Shown piece after piece: positions 8,700 through 18,985 of a DNA stretch of 64,000 bases (the stretch's first letter is position 1; each line of letters begins with the position of its first letter). Origin of the DNA: Limimaricola sp. G21655-S1 (GTDB lineage Bacteria > Pseudomonadota > Alphaproteobacteria > Rhodobacterales > Rhodobacteraceae); contig NZ_JAPWGO010000009.1 in NCBI RefSeq assembly GCF_027213785.1, positions 109,631 through 173,630 of the forward strand. Reading direction: 5' to 3'. Both the position numbers and the translations under genes were made by a program. The notes under the pieces were generated by a model that searched no databases, was not told where the DNA came from, and worked only from the letters and a program-made list of their open reading frames with translations.

Positions 8700-9863
8700 C
8701 TAGGTCAGCAATTCCCGCAACACGCCGTTCAGGATCGGTCGGCCCGCCTCTGAGGCGACGAGCCGGTCCTGAACTCGGTTCAAGAGACCCAATTCCGCCA
8801 GCGCATCCACGCGCCGGTCGAAATCCTCGGCGAGGAGATCGATCTTCTCCGGAAGCTGCACACCCTCTGCCAACCGCAGCCCCATCATAAGGCGTTCTTC
8901 GACGCCTTCGGGGGACGAAAGCCGTACACGATCGATCTCGCCACCACGACCACTTTCCACCTGCGAAAGCCAGGCTCCGGGCGCTTTCGGCGCTTCGGTG
9001 GCATAACGGATGCCGTCGAATTCCAACCGGCCATGCGCGCCCGGACCGATGCCGATCCAGTCGCCCGAGCGCCAGTAGACGAGGTTGTGTCGGCTCTCCG
9101 CGCCGGGAACCGCGTGGTTCGATATCTCATAGGCCGGAAGGCCCGCTTCGGTGGTCAGCGCTTGGGTGATCTCGTACATCTCCGCCGAACGATCTTCGTC
9201 CGGCAGACCGCGAAGCCCGCCCCGTGCCAGCCGGTCTCCAAAAGCCGTGCCTTCCTCGACCGTAAGCTGGTAAAGCGAAAGATGGTCGGCGCAGAGCTCC
9301 ATGGCCCGCCGCAGTTCGCTTTCCCAAGCCTCGGGGCTTTGATCCTGCCGCGCATAGATCAGGTCAAAGCTGATCCGGTCGAAGGCATTGCGCGCGATGT
9401 CGAAGGCCCGAAGCCCCTCATCGACACTGTGCAGGCGTCCCAACCGCCGCAGATCCACGTCGTTCAGCGCCTGCATGCCCATCGAGACGCGGTTGACCCC
9501 GGCATGGCGGTATCCGGTGAACCGGTCCGCCTCGATAGAGGTCGGGTTGGCCTCCAGGGTCACTTCGAAATCGTTGCGCAACCGCCAGTGACGCGAAATC
9601 CGGTCGAGGATCGCCCCGACGATGCGCGGTTCCATCAGGCTTGGCGTACCGCCACCGAAAAAGACCGAGCCGAGAATCCGGTCGCCGGTCTCCTCGGCCA
9701 AGCGGTCGAGTTCCGTAAGATAGGCCGCGGCCCATCGGTCCTGATCAATCCGCTGCGCGACATGGCTGTTGAAGTCGCAATAGGGGCATTTGGCTTGGCA
9801 GAAAGGCCAGTGCAGGTAGAGACCGAACCCGCCTCTCTGCCAATTTTCGACCCTATTCTCCAA
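8700..9863 (-). CDS. hemW: Radical SAM haem chaperone HemW
   Basis: A 387-residue radical SAM protein of the HemN-like group. The cluster motif CQAKCPYC (Cys22, 26, 29) binds the 4Fe-4S cluster. FFGGGTPSLM and LEANPTS are SAM-domain motifs, and HNLVYW fits the HNxxYW haem-binding motif of HemW. True coproporphyrinogen dehydrogenase HemN is longer and has an extra N-terminal arm that is absent here, so HemW (haem delivery to respiratory proteins) is the better call; older annotation would say oxygen-independent coproporphyrinogen oxidase. It converges on parB with six bases between the stop codons and overlaps rdgB by 11 bases. Confidence 0.9.
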   Translation of the reverse strand: MENRVENWQRGGFGLYLHWPFCQAKCPYCDFNSHVAQRIDQDRWAAAYLTELDRLAEETGDRILGSVFFGGGTPSLMEPRIVGAILDRISRHWRLRNDFEVTLEANPTSIEADRFTGYRHAGVNRVSMGMQALNDVDLRRLGRLHSVDEGLRAFDIARNAFDRISFDLIYARQDQSPEAWESELRRAMELCADHLSLYQLTVEEGTAFGDRLARGGLRGLPDEDRSAEMYEITQALTTEAGLPAYEISNHAVPGAESRHNLVYWRSGDWIGIGPGAHGRLEFDGIRYATEAPKAPGAWLSQVESGRGGEIDRVRLSSPEGVEERLMMGLRLAEGVQLPEKIDLLAEDFDRRVDALAELGLLNRVQDRLVASEAGRPILNGVLRELLT

Positions 9864-10461
9864 GACAGGCCCGCAATTTCTCGACGGCCTGGGCCCGGTG
9901 GCTCATGGCATTCTTGTCCGAGGCATCCATCTCTGCAAAGGTAATGTCATACCCGTCAGGCATGAATATCGGGTCGTAGCCATGGCCCCGCGCCCCGCGC
10001 ATCGGCCAGACGACCTGCCCTTCGGCGAAGCCCTCGAAAACCTCTTCATGCCCGTCGGGCCAGCACAGCACCAGCGTGCAGCAGAACCGGGCGCGATGCG
10101 GGGCAGGGCGCCCGCTCGCTTCCAACTCGCGATGAACCCGCTCCATGGCGATATCGAAATCGCGGCCATTCCCGGTCTCGGCCCAATCCGCGGTATGAAC
10201 CCCGGGGCGACCATCGAGGTCGAAGACCTCAAGGCCGCTGTCATCGGCCAATGCCGGAATGCCCGTCGTGGCCACGGCGGCGCGGGCCTTGATCTTGGCA
10301 TTGCCGACGAAACTGTGCTCGGTCTCTTCGGGTTCGGGCAGGCCGTGATCGGCATTGCCGGTCACGGTCACCCCCAACGGCCCGAGCAGGGCGCGGAATT
10401 CCTCCAGCTTGCCGGCATTGTGTGTCGCCACGACCAGCGATTTCTCGGTGAAGCGCCGCAT
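9853..10461 (-). CDS. rdgB: Non-canonical purine NTP pyrophosphatase RdgB (ITP/XTP house-cleaning)
   Basis: Hydrolyses dITP, ITP and XTP to monophosphates, keeping deaminated purines out of nucleic acids. From the ATG at 10461 it has 202 residues. It opens LVVATHNAGKLEEFRALL (substrate loop THNxxK), with the acidic ALADDSGLEVFDLDGRPGVHTADWA segment near residues 67-91 and a C-terminal SHRAQAVEKLRACL. The frame is open further upstream to 10827, but that stretch is the antisense of rph. Its start shares one base with the rph stop (TGATG), so rph-rdgB-hemW is one operon. Confidence 0.95.
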   Translation of the reverse strand: MRRFTEKSLVVATHNAGKLEEFRALLGPLGVTVTGNADHGLPEPEETEHSFVGNAKIKARAAVATTGIPALADDSGLEVFDLDGRPGVHTADWAETGNGRDFDIAMERVHRELEASGRPAPHRARFCCTLVLCWPDGHEEVFEGFAEGQVVWPMRGARGHGYDPIFMPDGYDITFAEMDASDKNAMSHRAQAVEKLRACLGE

Positions 10462-11168
10462 CAGGTGGTCGCCTGCAACTGCGCCCGGGCCAGCTCGGCG
10501 CAGCCCGCTTCGGCAAGATCCAGAAGCTGGGTCATCTGCTCGCGCGAAAAGGTCGAGCCCTCGGCCGACATCTGCACCTCGATCAGCTTCGACCCGATCA
10601 TGACGAAGTTGCCATCGACACCGGCCTCGCTGTCCTCGGGATAGTCGAGATCGAGGACCGGCTGCCCGGCATAGAGCCCGCAGCTCACCGCCGAGACCGG
10701 ATCGCCGAGTGGGTCGGACTTCACCAGCCCGGCGCTCATCAGCTTTTGCACCGCGAGCTTCATTGCGACCCAACCGCCGGTGATCGAAGCGCAGCGCGTG
10801 CCGCCATCGGCCTGGATAACGTCGCAATCGATGGTGATCTGCCGCTCGCCGAGCGCGTGGAAGTCGACCCCGGCGCGCAGGCTGCGGCCGATCAGACGCT
10901 GGATCTCCTGGGTGCGGCCCGACTGCTTGTCCTTGGCCTCACGTCGCATCCGGCTGTTCGTGGCACGCGGCAGCATGCCGTATTCGGCGGTGACCCAGCC
11001 CTGGCCGGAATTGCGCTTGAACGGCGGCACCCGCTCTTCGACCGTGGCGGTGCAGATCACCTGGGTATCCCCCATGCGGATCAGGCAGGAGCCTTCCGCA
11101 TGGCGGTTGAAGCCCGTTTCGATCTCGACGGCGCGCAGCGCGTCGGGGGTCCGGCCGGAGGGGCGCAT
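10461..11168 (-). CDS. rph: Ribonuclease PH
   Basis: Phosphorolytic 3'-5' exoribonuclease that trims the 3' ends of tRNA precursors. It has 235 residues, a normal length. It opens [31 protein letters not shown] is the RNase PH fold and [31 protein letters not shown] holds the phosphate-binding and catalytic residues. It heads the left-going rph-rdgB-hemW operon and diverges from hrcA, a pairing common in alphaproteobacteria. The shared 136-bp intergenic region must hold both promoters. Confidence 0.97.
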   Translation of the reverse strand: MRPSGRTPDALRAVEIETGFNRHAEGSCLIRMGDTQVICTATVEERVPPFKRNSGQGWVTAEYGMLPRATNSRMRREAKDKQSGRTQEIQRLIGRSLRAGVDFHALGERQITIDCDVIQADGGTRCASITGGWVAMKLAVQKLMSAGLVKSDPLGDPVSAVSCGLYAGQPVLDLDYPEDSEAGVDGNFVMIGSKLIEVQMSAEGSTFSREQMTQLLDLAEAGCAELARAQLQATT

Positions 11169-11243
11169 GGTCTCATCCTTTCATATGTCGGGCTTGCGCA
11201 TACGCCTTGCAGGCCACAAATCCAAGGCCGGCATGGGGCCGCA

Positions 11244-11272
11244 TTGACCTCCTGCCGATGCCGCCCTTAATG
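11244..11272 (+). promoter_or_regulatory. Possible hrcA-grpE promoter
   Basis: TTGACC (11244-11249), 17-base spacer, TTAATG (11267-11272), 32 bases before the hrcA start. The -10 match is modest. No CIRCE inverted repeat (TTAGCACTC-N9-GAGTGCTAA) is visible in the gap. Confidence 0.35.
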
Positions 11273-11304
11273 TGCCGTGCCCCCAGACAGGACCCAAACC
11301 CGCG

Positions 11305-12369
11305 ATGCCAGACAGATCGCCCCGAATCGAGGATATGAACGACCGCTCCCGCGAGGTGTTCCGCCGCGTGGTCGAGGGTTATCTCGAAACCGGCGCCCCG
11401 GTCGGATCGCGCACGCTGACCCGGCACATGTCGGAAAAGGTCTCGGCCGCCACCATTCGCAACACGATGCAGGATCTCGAACATCTGGGCCTGCTCGGCA
11501 GCCCGCATGTCAGCGCCGGGCGGATTCCCACACAGACGGGCCTGCGGATGTTCGTCGACGGGCTTCTCGAGGTTGGCGATCTCGATGGCGAGGACCGCCG
11601 CCGCATCGACCAGTCGATGCAGGAGGCCGATGGCGACGTGACCACGCTGCTCGACCGGGTCGGACACGCGCTGTCGGGGATCACCCATGGCGCATCGCTC
11701 GTGCTGACGCCCAAGCACGAGGCGCCGATCAAGCATGTCGAATTCGTTTCGCTTTCGCCGGATCGGGCGCTGGTGGTGCTGGTCTTCGCCGATGGCCATG
11801 TCGAGAACCGCATCTTCACCCCGCCGGCCGGTCAGACGCCTTCCTCGATGCGCGAGGCGGCGAATTTCCTCAACGCCATCGCCGGGGGTCACACGCTGCG
11901 CGAACTGGCTGGCGTGATCTCGCGCGAGATCGCGGCCCGGCGGCAGGAGATCGACCGGCTCGCCGCCGATCTCGTCGAATCAGGCCTCGCAACATGGGTC
12001 AATCCGGGCGAGCAGGGCGAACGCCTGATCGTGAGGGGTCGCGGAAACCTGCTCGGCGGCCCGGGCGAGGAGGCGGATCTGGACCGGATCCGCTCGCTCT
12101 TCGACGATCTCGAACGCAAACGTGACATCGCGCAGTTCCTTGACCTTGCCGAAGAAGGTGACGGGGTGCGGATTTTCATCGGCTCCGAGAACAAGCTTTT
12201 CTCACTTTCGGGTTCCTCTCTGGTGGTTTCTCCTTATATGAACGCCGACCGTAAGATCATCGGCGCCGTGGGCGTCATCGGGCCGACCCGTCTCAATTAC
12301 GGGCGGATCGTGCCCATCGTGGACTACACAGCACAGTTGGTCGGGCGCCTCGTCTCCGACCGCTCCTGA
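11305..12369 (+). CDS. hrcA: Heat-inducible transcription repressor HrcA
   Basis: Represses chaperone genes (typically groESL) by binding CIRCE elements; GroEL assists its folding. From ATG 11305 it has 354 residues. The N-terminal winged helix carries GAPVGSRTLTRHMSEKVSAATIRNTMQDLEHLGLL, and HVSAGRIPTQTGLRMFVD is the following signature. The GAF-like middle has HVEFVSLSPDRALVVLVFADGHVENRI, and the end has IGAVGVIGPTRLNYGRIVPIVDYTA. It forms an operon with grpE 15 bp downstream. No CIRCE copy is seen next to it, so its targets lie elsewhere. Confidence 0.96.
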   Translation: MPDRSPRIEDMNDRSREVFRRVVEGYLETGAPVGSRTLTRHMSEKVSAATIRNTMQDLEHLGLLGSPHVSAGRIPTQTGLRMFVDGLLEVGDLDGEDRRRIDQSMQEADGDVTTLLDRVGHALSGITHGASLVLTPKHEAPIKHVEFVSLSPDRALVVLVFADGHVENRIFTPPAGQTPSSMREAANFLNAIAGGHTLRELAGVISREIAARRQEIDRLAADLVESGLATWVNPGEQGERLIVRGRGNLLGGPGEEADLDRIRSLFDDLERKRDIAQFLDLAEEGDGVRIFIGSENKLFSLSGSSLVVSPYMNADRKIIGAVGVIGPTRLNYGRIVPIVDYTAQLVGRLVSDRS

Positions 12370-12384
12370 AGGGAAAGACGATAG

Positions 12385-12945
12385 ATGGCAGAGCAAGACG
12401 AACCGCGCAGCCTCGACGAGCTGGCCGCAGAGGTGGACGAGAACGGCGAGGTGAGCGCCGAGGCCGCCGAGGGCTCGGACGATCTCGAGATCCTCAAGCG
12501 CGAGCGCGACGAGATCCGCGACCGTTTCATCCGCGCGCTGGCCGATGCCGAGAACACCCGCAAGCGGGCGGAGCGCGATCGCCGCGAGGCCGAGAACTAC
12601 GGCGGCTCCAAGCTCGCGCGCGACCTGCTGCCGGTGCATGACAACCTCTCACGCGCCCTCGACGCCATCGCCGAGGACCAGCGCGAGGCGCAAAAGGCGC
12701 TGATCGAGGGAATCGAGCTGACGATGCGCGAGCTGCTGAGCGTCTTCAAGAAGCACGGTATCCACCCGATCGACCCGAAGGTGGGCGACAAGTTCGACCC
12801 GCAGATGCATCAGGCGATGTTCGAGGCGCCGGTGCCCGGCACCAAGGCGGGTGAGATCATCCAGGTCGCGGCACAGGGCTTCCTGCTGCATGACCGGCTG
12901 CTGCGCCCGGCGCAGGTCGGCGTGTCTTCCTTCAAGGAAAGCTGA
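12385..12945 (+). CDS. grpE: Nucleotide exchange factor GrpE
   Basis: Releases ADP from DnaK in the Hsp70 cycle. It has 186 residues. An acidic N-terminus leads into the long coiled-coil helix (ILKRERDEIRDRFIRALADAENTRKRAERDRREAE, residues 35-69). The C-terminal beta domain carries the signature FDPQMHQAMFEAPVPGTKAGEIIQVAAQGFLLHDRLLRPAQVGVS. It is the second gene of hrcA-grpE and ends before a strong terminator. dnaK and dnaJ are not in the window. Confidence 0.97.
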   Translation: MAEQDEPRSLDELAAEVDENGEVSAEAAEGSDDLEILKRERDEIRDRFIRALADAENTRKRAERDRREAENYGGSKLARDLLPVHDNLSRALDAIAEDQREAQKALIEGIELTMRELLSVFKKHGIHPIDPKVGDKFDPQMHQAMFEAPVPGTKAGEIIQVAAQGFLLHDRLLRPAQVGVSSFKES

Positions 12946-13010
12946 AATTTCTTCGGAACTTGTCCCGTCGACGCGGGTTGAGTGGGCAAGTTCGATTTGA
13001 AACGTGATCG

Positions 13011-13043
13011 AAGGCGTGGCCCATGGCCGCGCCTTTCTTTTTT
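13011..13043 (+). terminator. Rho-independent terminator after grpE
   Basis: Stem AAGGCGTGGCC / GGCCGCGCCTT (11 pairs with one T-G wobble), loop CAT, followed by TCTTTTTT. The T run touches the stop codon of the convergent mutS. A weaker inverted repeat (AACTTG...CAAGTT) lies at about 12958-12992. Confidence 0.9.
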
Positions 13044-15694
13044 CAGCGGTCCCGCGACGCGGGCAGCAGCCCGTGCAACTCGTAGACCAGTTCGAGCGCG
13101 GCGCGCGGCGTCAGCTCGTCGGGATGCAGTTCGCGCAGCCGCGCTTCCACCGCCGAGACCGTCGGCGCGGCGGGTTCCGGAGCGGCGCTCACGGCGGCAA
13201 AGAGCGGCAGATCGTCGATCAGCGCCTGCCGCCGTCCGCCGCCCTCGCGTTCGCCCTGCTCCAGCGCCTGCAGCACCACCCGCGCCCGATCGACCACCGC
13301 CGCCGGAAGCCCCGCGAGCCGCGCCACCTGCACGCCGTAGCTGCGATCGGCACTGCCGCGCCGCACCTCGTGCAGGAAGATCACCTCGCCCTGCCATTCG
13401 CGCACCGCGACGGTCGCGGTCGCCACGCCGTCGAGCTTGGCGGCAAGCTGGGTCATCTCGTGGTAATGGGTGGCGAAGATGCCGCGGCAGCGGTTCACGT
13501 CGTGCAGATGCTCCAGCACCGCCCAGGCGATCGAGAGCCCGTCATAGGTGGCGGTGCCGCGCCCGATCTCGTCGAGGATGACCAAGGCGCGGTCGTCCGC
13601 CTGGTTCAGGATCGCCGCCGTCTCGACCATCTCGACCATGAAGGTGGAGCGGCCGCGCGCCAGATCGTCCGAGGCGCCGACGCGGCTGAAAATCTGGCTG
13701 ACCAAGCCGATATGCGCCGAGGCCGCGGGCACGTAGCTGCCGATTTGCGCCAGCACCGCGATCAACGCGTTCTGCCGCAGGAAGGTCGATTTGCCCGCCA
13801 TGTTCGGCCCTGTCAGCAGCCAGAGCGGCGCATCGCCGAGATCGCAGTCATTGCCGACGAAGGTCTCACCAGCGCGGCGCAGCGCCTGCTCGACCACCGG
13901 GTGGCGACCGGATTCCACGTGAAACACACGGCTGTCATCGAGCTGCGGTCGGCACCAATCCGCGCCGCGCGCCAGATCGGCGAGACCGGCCGCGAGATCG
14001 ATCTCGGACAGCGCCCGGGCCAGCTGCCCGAGCGGCGCGGCATGATCGAGAATGGCCGATTTCAGCCTGTCATAGACCCGTTTTTCAAGTTCGAGCGCGT
14101 GACCGCCCGCATTCAGGATACGGGTTTCGATCTCGTTCAACTCCACGGTCGTGAACCGCACCTGGTTCGCAGTGGTCTGGCGATGAATGAACCGCTCGGA
14201 AAGCGGCGGCGCCAGCATCTTCGCGGCATGGGTGGCGGTGGTCTCGATGAAATAGCCCAGCACGTTGTTGTGCTTGATCTTCAGGCTCTGAACACCGGTT
14301 TCGGCGGCATACTCGGCCTGCATCGCGGCAATCACACCGCGCCCCTCGTCGCGCAACCGCCGCGCCGCGTCGAGGTCGGCGTCATATCCGGCCGCGACGA
14401 AGCCGCCATCGCGCGCCAGAAGCGGCGGCTCGGCCACCAGCGCCCCGTCGAGCAGGGCATGCAGCGCCTCCTGTCCGCTCAGGCTGCGCATCGCCTCGGC
14501 CAGCGGCCCGGGCAGGTCGCGCCCCTCGGCCAAGGCGGCGATCCGGTCTGCGACGTCGAGCGTGGCGCGGATCGCCGCCATGTCGCGCGGACCGCCCCGG
14601 TCGAGCGCGAGCCGCGACAGCGCCCGGTCGAGATCATGGGCACCGCGCAGCGCCTCGCGCAGATCGCCGCGCAGCCGGTCCTCCTCGACCAGATGCGCCA
14701 CCGCCTGTTGCCGCGCCGTGATGGTGTCGAGATTGCAGGAGGGCGAGGCCACCCGCCGCTCCAGCAGCCGGGCACCGCCCGCCGTCACCGTGCGGTCGAT
14801 CGCGTGCAGGAGAGAGCCTTCGCGTCCGCCCTGCATCGCGTGGGTCAGCTCCAGCGACCGGCGCGTCGCGGCATCGATCCGCATCGCCGACATCCGCGCC
14901 TCCTGATGCGGCGGGCGCAGCAGCGGCAGGTTCCCCTTCTGAGTCAGCTCCAGATATTCGACCAGCGCCGCCATCGCCGAGATCTCGGCACGCGAAAACG
15001 ATCCGAAGGCATCGAGCGAGGCGACCTTCCAAAGGCCCGCCAGCCGCGCCGCGCCGCCGGCGCTGTCGAACGCCCCCCGGTGCAGCGGCGTCACCGCCAG
15101 ATCGAATCCCGAGGTGACCTCCGACAGGCTCTGTTCGAGGCTTTCGTCGACCAGAAGCTCGCGTGGGGTCAGCCGCGCCAGCTCCGGGCCCAGCGCCAGC
15201 CGGTCGCAGCCCAGCACCGAGATCGCGCCGGTCGAGATGTCGACCCAAGCCAGGGCGCAGTCGTCGCGCAGCTCCGAGAATGCGGCGAGGAAGTTGTGCC
15301 GCCGCGCGTCCAGAAGGCTCTCCTCGGTCAGCGTGCCGGGGGTGACGAGCCGCACCACGTCGCGCTTCACCACCGATTTCGAGCCGCGCTTCTTTGCTTC
15401 GGCCGGGTCTTCGAGCTGCTCGGCGATGGCTACGCGAAACCCCTTGCGGATCAGCGTCAGCAAATAGCTCTCGGCGGCATGGACCGGGACGCCGCACATC
15501 GCGATGTCCTCGCCCATATGCTTGCCGCGCTTGGTCAGCGCGATGTCGAGCGCCTCGGCGGCGGCCACCGCGTCGTCGAAGAACATCTCGTAGAAATCGC
15601 CCATCCGGTAGAACAGCAGCGCGTCGGCATGCGCCGCCTTGATCTCCAGATACTGCGCCATCATCGGCGTCACGGTGCCGGCCTGCGTGTTCAT
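13043..15694 (-). CDS. mutS: DNA mismatch repair protein MutS
   Basis: Recognises base mismatches and small loops after replication. From the ATG at 15694, preceded by GGGAGAGACGC, it has 883 residues. The N-terminal mismatch-reading motif [13 protein letters not shown] is near residues 29-41, with the Phe-x-Glu. The core domain has [23 protein letters not shown]. The ATPase has Walker [11 protein letters not shown] near residue 630, Walker [17 protein letters not shown] and [11 protein letters not shown]. The C-terminus, [21 protein letters not shown], is the tetramerisation segment. The frame stays open far upstream only because of antisense GC-rich codons. A degenerate parS-like sequence lies inside at 13911. 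Confidence 0.97.
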   Translation of the reverse strand: MNTQAGTVTPMMAQYLEIKAAHADALLFYRMGDFYEMFFDDAVAAAEALDIALTKRGKHMGEDIAMCGVPVHAAESYLLTLIRKGFRVAIAEQLEDPAEAKKRGSKSVVKRDVVRLVTPGTLTEESLLDARRHNFLAAFSELRDDCALAWVDISTGAISVLGCDRLALGPELARLTPRELLVDESLEQSLSEVTSGFDLAVTPLHRGAFDSAGGAARLAGLWKVASLDAFGSFSRAEISAMAALVEYLELTQKGNLPLLRPPHQEARMSAMRIDAATRRSLELTHAMQGGREGSLLHAIDRTVTAGGARLLERRVASPSCNLDTITARQQAVAHLVEEDRLRGDLREALRGAHDLDRALSRLALDRGGPRDMAAIRATLDVADRIAALAEGRDLPGPLAEAMRSLSGQEALHALLDGALVAEPPLLARDGGFVAAGYDADLDAARRLRDEGRGVIAAMQAEYAAETGVQSLKIKHNNVLGYFIETTATHAAKMLAPPLSERFIHRQTTANQVRFTTVELNEIETRILNAGGHALELEKRVYDRLKSAILDHAAPLGQLARALSEIDLAAGLADLARGADWCRPQLDDSRVFHVESGRHPVVEQALRRAGETFVGNDCDLGDAPLWLLTGPNMAGKSTFLRQNALIAVLAQIGSYVPAASAHIGLVSQIFSRVGASDDLARGRSTFMVEMVETAAILNQADDRALVILDEIGRGTATYDGLSIAWAVLEHLHDVNRCRGIFATHYHEMTQLAAKLDGVATATVAVREWQGEVIFLHEVRRGSADRSYGVQVARLAGLPAAVVDRARVVLQALEQGEREGGGRRQALIDDLPLFAAVSAAPEPAAPTVSAVEARLRELHPDELTPRAALELVYELHGLLPASRDR
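13911..13926. promoter_or_regulatory. Degenerate parS-like site inside mutS
   Basis: GATTCCACGTGAAACA matches parS at 13 of 16 bases. The core CACGTG and the whole right half are intact; mismatches are at positions 1, 2 and 5. It is 6.1 kb right of parA-parB, within the range where true parS sites cluster. ParB binding is plausible but weaker. Confidence 0.35.
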
Positions 15695-15838
15695 GCGTCT
15701 CTCCCGGGGGTGCAGCGGCGCGACACTAGCTTTTGCGGCCGCCGCGCGAAACCCCGCAGCCGCGCTGACGCTAGGGCGTTGCGCCGCGCCGCAGCATCCC
15801 GCTATGCCTGTGCGTCCAAGGGACAGAAGGGACGAGCG

Positions 15839-18100
15839 ATGGCCAAACCCCGTTTCACGCGCGAGGACGCGCTGAACTTCCACGAGGCCCCGAGCCCCGG
15901 CAAGTGGGAGGTGACGGCGACCGTCCCGATGACCACCCAGCGCGATCTGAGCCTCGCCTACAGCCCCGGCGTGGCGATCCCCTGCGAGGTGATCGCCGAG
16001 CAGCCCGAGACCGCCTATGACTACACCAACAAGGGCAATCTCGTCGCGGTGATCTCGAACGGCACCGCCGTGCTCGGGCTTGGCAATCTCGGCGCCTTGG
16101 CATCGAAGCCGGTGATGGAGGGCAAGTCGGTGCTGTTCAAGCGCTTTGCCGACGTGAACTCGATCGACCTCGAACTCGACACCGAGGACCCGGACGCCTT
16201 CTGCAACGCGGTGCGTCTGATGGGCCCGTCCTTCGGTGGCATCAACCTCGAGGACATCAAGGCGCCCGAATGCTTCATCATCGAGCAGCGCCTCAAGGAA
16301 GAGATGGACATCCCCGTCTTCCATGACGACCAGCACGGCACCGCGGTGATCTGTGCCGCCGGGCTGATCAACGCGCTGCATATCTCGGGCAAGAAGATCG
16401 AGGATGTGCGGATCGTGCTGAACGGCGCCGGCGCGGCCGGGATCGCCTGCCTGGAACTGCTCAAGGCGATGGGGGCGCAGCATGACAACTGCATCATGTG
16501 CGACACCAAGGGCGTGATCTGGAAGGGCCGCGCCGAGGGGATGAACCAGTGGAAATCGGCCCACGCCGCCAACACCTCGCTCAGGACGCTGGAAGAGGCG
16601 ATGGACGGGGCCGACGTGTTCCTCGGCGTTTCGGCCAAGGGCGCGGTGACGCAGGCGATGGTCAGGTCGATGGCGCCGAACCCGGTGATCTTCGCCATGG
16701 CCAACCCCGACCCCGAGATCACGCCGGAGGAGGCGCACGAGGTGCGCGAGGACGCGATCGTGGCCACGGGGCGCTCGGACTATCCCAACCAGGTCAACAA
16801 CGTTCTCGGTTTTCCCTACCTGTTCCGGGGCGCGCTCGACATCCATGCCCGTGCCATCAACGACGAGATGAAGATCGCCTGCGCCGAGGCGCTGGCCGAG
16901 CTGGCGCGCGAGGAGGTGCCCGACGAGGTGGCGCTGGCCTATGGCCAGAAGCTCAGCTTCGGGCGCGACTACATCATCCCGACGCCCTTCGATCCGAGAC
17001 TGATCCACCGGATTCCGCCCGCCGTGGCCCGCGCCGGCATGGCCACCGGCGTAGCCCGGCGCAAGATCGAGGACATGGAGCATTACCAGCAGGCGCTGAA
17101 GGGCCGGATGGACCCCACGGCGAGCGTGCTGCGCGGGCTCAACGCCCGGGCGCGGGCGGCGCAGGCCACCATGATCTTCGCCGAGGGCGACGACCCGCGG
17201 GTGCTGCGCGCCGCCGTGCAGTACCAGCGTTCGGGCTTCGGCAAGGCCCTGGTGGTGGGGCGCAGCGACGACGTGGCCGAGAAGCTCGCCGCCGAGGGCA
17301 TGGCCGAGGCGGCGGCCGAGCTGGAGGTGGTCAACGCCGCCAACACGCCGCATCTCGATACCTACAAGGCGTTCCTCTACGAGCGGCTGCAGCGCAAGGG
17401 CCACGACCAGCACGACATCCATCGCCTCGCCGGGCGGGACCGGCACGTCTTTGCCTCGCTGATGCTGGCGCATGGCCATGGCGACGGCATGATCACCGGC
17501 GCCACCCGCAAATCGGCGCATGTGATGGAACTGGTGAACCACGTCTTCGACGCGGGCCCGCATGACGGGGCGGTCGGCGTCTCGGTGGTGATGCATAACG
17601 GCCGGATCGTGCTGATCGCCGACACGCTCGTGCATGAATGGCCCGACGAGGAGGATCTCGCCGACATCGCGACGCAGGGCGCGCAGGTGGCACGCGAGCT
17701 AGGGCTGGAGCCGCGCGTGGCCTTCGTCAGCTTCTCGACCTTCGGCTATCCGGTTTCCGAGCGCGCGACCAAGATGCATGCCGCCGCAGGCGTTCTCGAC
17801 GGGCGCAACGTCGATTTCGAATACGAGGGCGAGATGGCCGTCGACGTGGCGCTGAACCCCAAGGGGCAGGAGAACTATCCCTTCTCGCGTCTCACCGGCC
17901 CGGCCAACGTGCTGGTGGTCCCGGCGCGCCACTCGGCCTCGATCAGCGTGAAGCTGATGCAGGAGATGGCCGGTGCCACGGTGATCGGCCCGATCCTGTC
18001 CGGCGTCGACAAGCCGATCCAGATCTGCTCGACCGTCTCGACCGTCAACGACATCGTCAACATGGCCGTCATGGCTGCCTGCAAGGCACGCCGCGCATGA
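15839..18100 (+). CDS. maeB: NADP-dependent malic enzyme with C-terminal phosphotransacetylase-like domain
   Basis: Oxidatively decarboxylates malate to pyruvate, giving NADPH for biosynthesis and linking the TCA cycle to gluconeogenesis. It has 753 residues. The malic enzyme part (about 1-430) shows [45 protein letters not shown] (metal and substrate residues) and the Rossmann segment [16 protein letters not shown]. The rest (about 430-753) resembles phosphate acetyltransferase, as in the large bacterial MaeB type, where this domain acts in acetyl-CoA inhibition rather than catalysis. The ATG at 15839 follows AAGGGACGAGCG. It is divergent from mutS and overlaps the next kinase as ATGA. Confidence 0.95.
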   Translation: MAKPRFTREDALNFHEAPSPGKWEVTATVPMTTQRDLSLAYSPGVAIPCEVIAEQPETAYDYTNKGNLVAVISNGTAVLGLGNLGALASKPVMEGKSVLFKRFADVNSIDLELDTEDPDAFCNAVRLMGPSFGGINLEDIKAPECFIIEQRLKEEMDIPVFHDDQHGTAVICAAGLINALHISGKKIEDVRIVLNGAGAAGIACLELLKAMGAQHDNCIMCDTKGVIWKGRAEGMNQWKSAHAANTSLRTLEEAMDGADVFLGVSAKGAVTQAMVRSMAPNPVIFAMANPDPEITPEEAHEVREDAIVATGRSDYPNQVNNVLGFPYLFRGALDIHARAINDEMKIACAEALAELAREEVPDEVALAYGQKLSFGRDYIIPTPFDPRLIHRIPPAVARAGMATGVARRKIEDMEHYQQALKGRMDPTASVLRGLNARARAAQATMIFAEGDDPRVLRAAVQYQRSGFGKALVVGRSDDVAEKLAAEGMAEAAAELEVVNAANTPHLDTYKAFLYERLQRKGHDQHDIHRLAGRDRHVFASLMLAHGHGDGMITGATRKSAHVMELVNHVFDAGPHDGAVGVSVVMHNGRIVLIADTLVHEWPDEEDLADIATQGAQVARELGLEPRVAFVSFSTFGYPVSERATKMHAAAGVLDGRNVDFEYEGEMAVDVALNPKGQENYPFSRLTGPANVLVVPARHSASISVKLMQEMAGATVIGPILSGVDKPIQICSTVSTVNDIVNMAVMAACKARRA

Positions 18101-18969
18101 CGATCTGGAATCTCGGCTCGATCAATGCCGATCACGTCTATGCCGTGCCGCATATCCCGACCCCGGGCGAGACACTGGCGGCGACCGCGCTGGATCACGG
18201 TCTCGGCGGCAAGGGCGCCAACATGTCGGTCGCGGCGGCGCGGGCCGGGGCGCGGGTGGCGCATCTGGGCGCGGTGGGGGCGGATGGCGGCTGGATGATC
18301 GAGCGGCTCGAGGGCTACGGCGTCGATTGCACACACGTGCAGCGCCGCGAGGGATCGAGCGGCCATGCGATCATCGCCGTGGACGCGCAGGCCGAGAACG
18401 CGATCACGCTCTGGCCCGGCGCCAATCGCGAGATCGACCTCGACGCCGTGAAACAGGCTCTGGACGGGGCCGTCGCGGGCGATCTGCTGGTGATGCAGAA
18501 CGAGACCAATGGCCAGGTCGAGGCGGCGGCGCAGGCCCGGGTATTGGGGCTGACCGTGGCCTATGCGGCGGCCCCCTTCGAGGCGGAAGCGGTGCGCGCG
18601 GTGATGCCGCATCTCGACCTTCTGGTTCTCAACGAGGTCGAGGCCCGCCAGCTTTCGGAGGCACTGGACGCCCCGGTGGAGACGCTGCCGGTGCCGCATG
18701 TCGTGGTGACGCTGGGCGCGGCGGGCTGCGACTGGATCGAGACCGCGACGGGCGCGCGTCACCATGTCGATGCGCCCAAGGTCACGGCGGTCGACACCAC
18801 CGGCGCCGGCGACACCTTCACCGGCTACTTGCTGGCCGGGCTCTCCGAGGGCCTGACGATGCCGCGGGCGCTCGAACTGGCCGCGCGGGCCGGGGCGCTC
18901 AAGGTCGGTCGCCACGGCGCGGCCGATGCGATCCCCTCGCGCGAGGAGGTCGAGGCGGCGCGTTTCTGA
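18097..18969 (+). CDS. rbsK: Ribokinase-family (PfkB) sugar kinase, probably ribokinase
   Basis: A 290-residue cytoplasmic kinase of the PfkB family. It opens with a sugar-binding N-terminus (IWNLGSINADHVYAVPHIPTPGETL), followed by GGKGANMSVAAARAGARVAHLGAVGADGGW, the first PfkB signature. TVDTTGAGDTFTGYLLAGL-like sequence near residue 230 is the second signature and contains the catalytic aspartate and anion hole. Length and motifs best fit ribokinase, which phosphorylates D-ribose at O5. No ribose transporter is next to it, so another furanose or nucleoside substrate is possible. It overlaps maeB by four bases. Confidence 0.82.
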   Translation: MTIWNLGSINADHVYAVPHIPTPGETLAATALDHGLGGKGANMSVAAARAGARVAHLGAVGADGGWMIERLEGYGVDCTHVQRREGSSGHAIIAVDAQAENAITLWPGANREIDLDAVKQALDGAVAGDLLVMQNETNGQVEAAAQARVLGLTVAYAAAPFEAEAVRAVMPHLDLLVLNEVEARQLSEALDAPVETLPVPHVVVTLGAAGCDWIETATGARHHVDAPKVTAVDTTGAGDTFTGYLLAGLSEGLTMPRALELAARAGALKVGRHGAADAIPSREEVEAARF

Positions 18970-18985
18970 GGCCGCCGGGACGAGC

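Noticed and set aside
11169..11304. CIRCE element between rph and hrcA
   Set aside because: No TTAGCACTC/GAGTGCTAA inverted repeat is present.
12957..12993. Inverted repeat AACTTG...CAAGTT after grpE, considered as a terminator
   Set aside because: Imperfect stem with no T run; the real terminator is 20 bases further on.
15850..15866. CGTTTCACGCGCGAGG near the maeB start, considered as a parS
   Set aside because: Only the left half resembles parS; the right half and the CACGTG core are missing.
13004..18100. Very long open frames on both strands over mutS and maeB (about 1,700 and 1,530 codons)
   Set aside because: The long plus-strand frame is maeB extended through mutS antisense; the minus one is mutS extended through maeB antisense. 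The extensions have no protein-family features and reflect GC-rich codon use.
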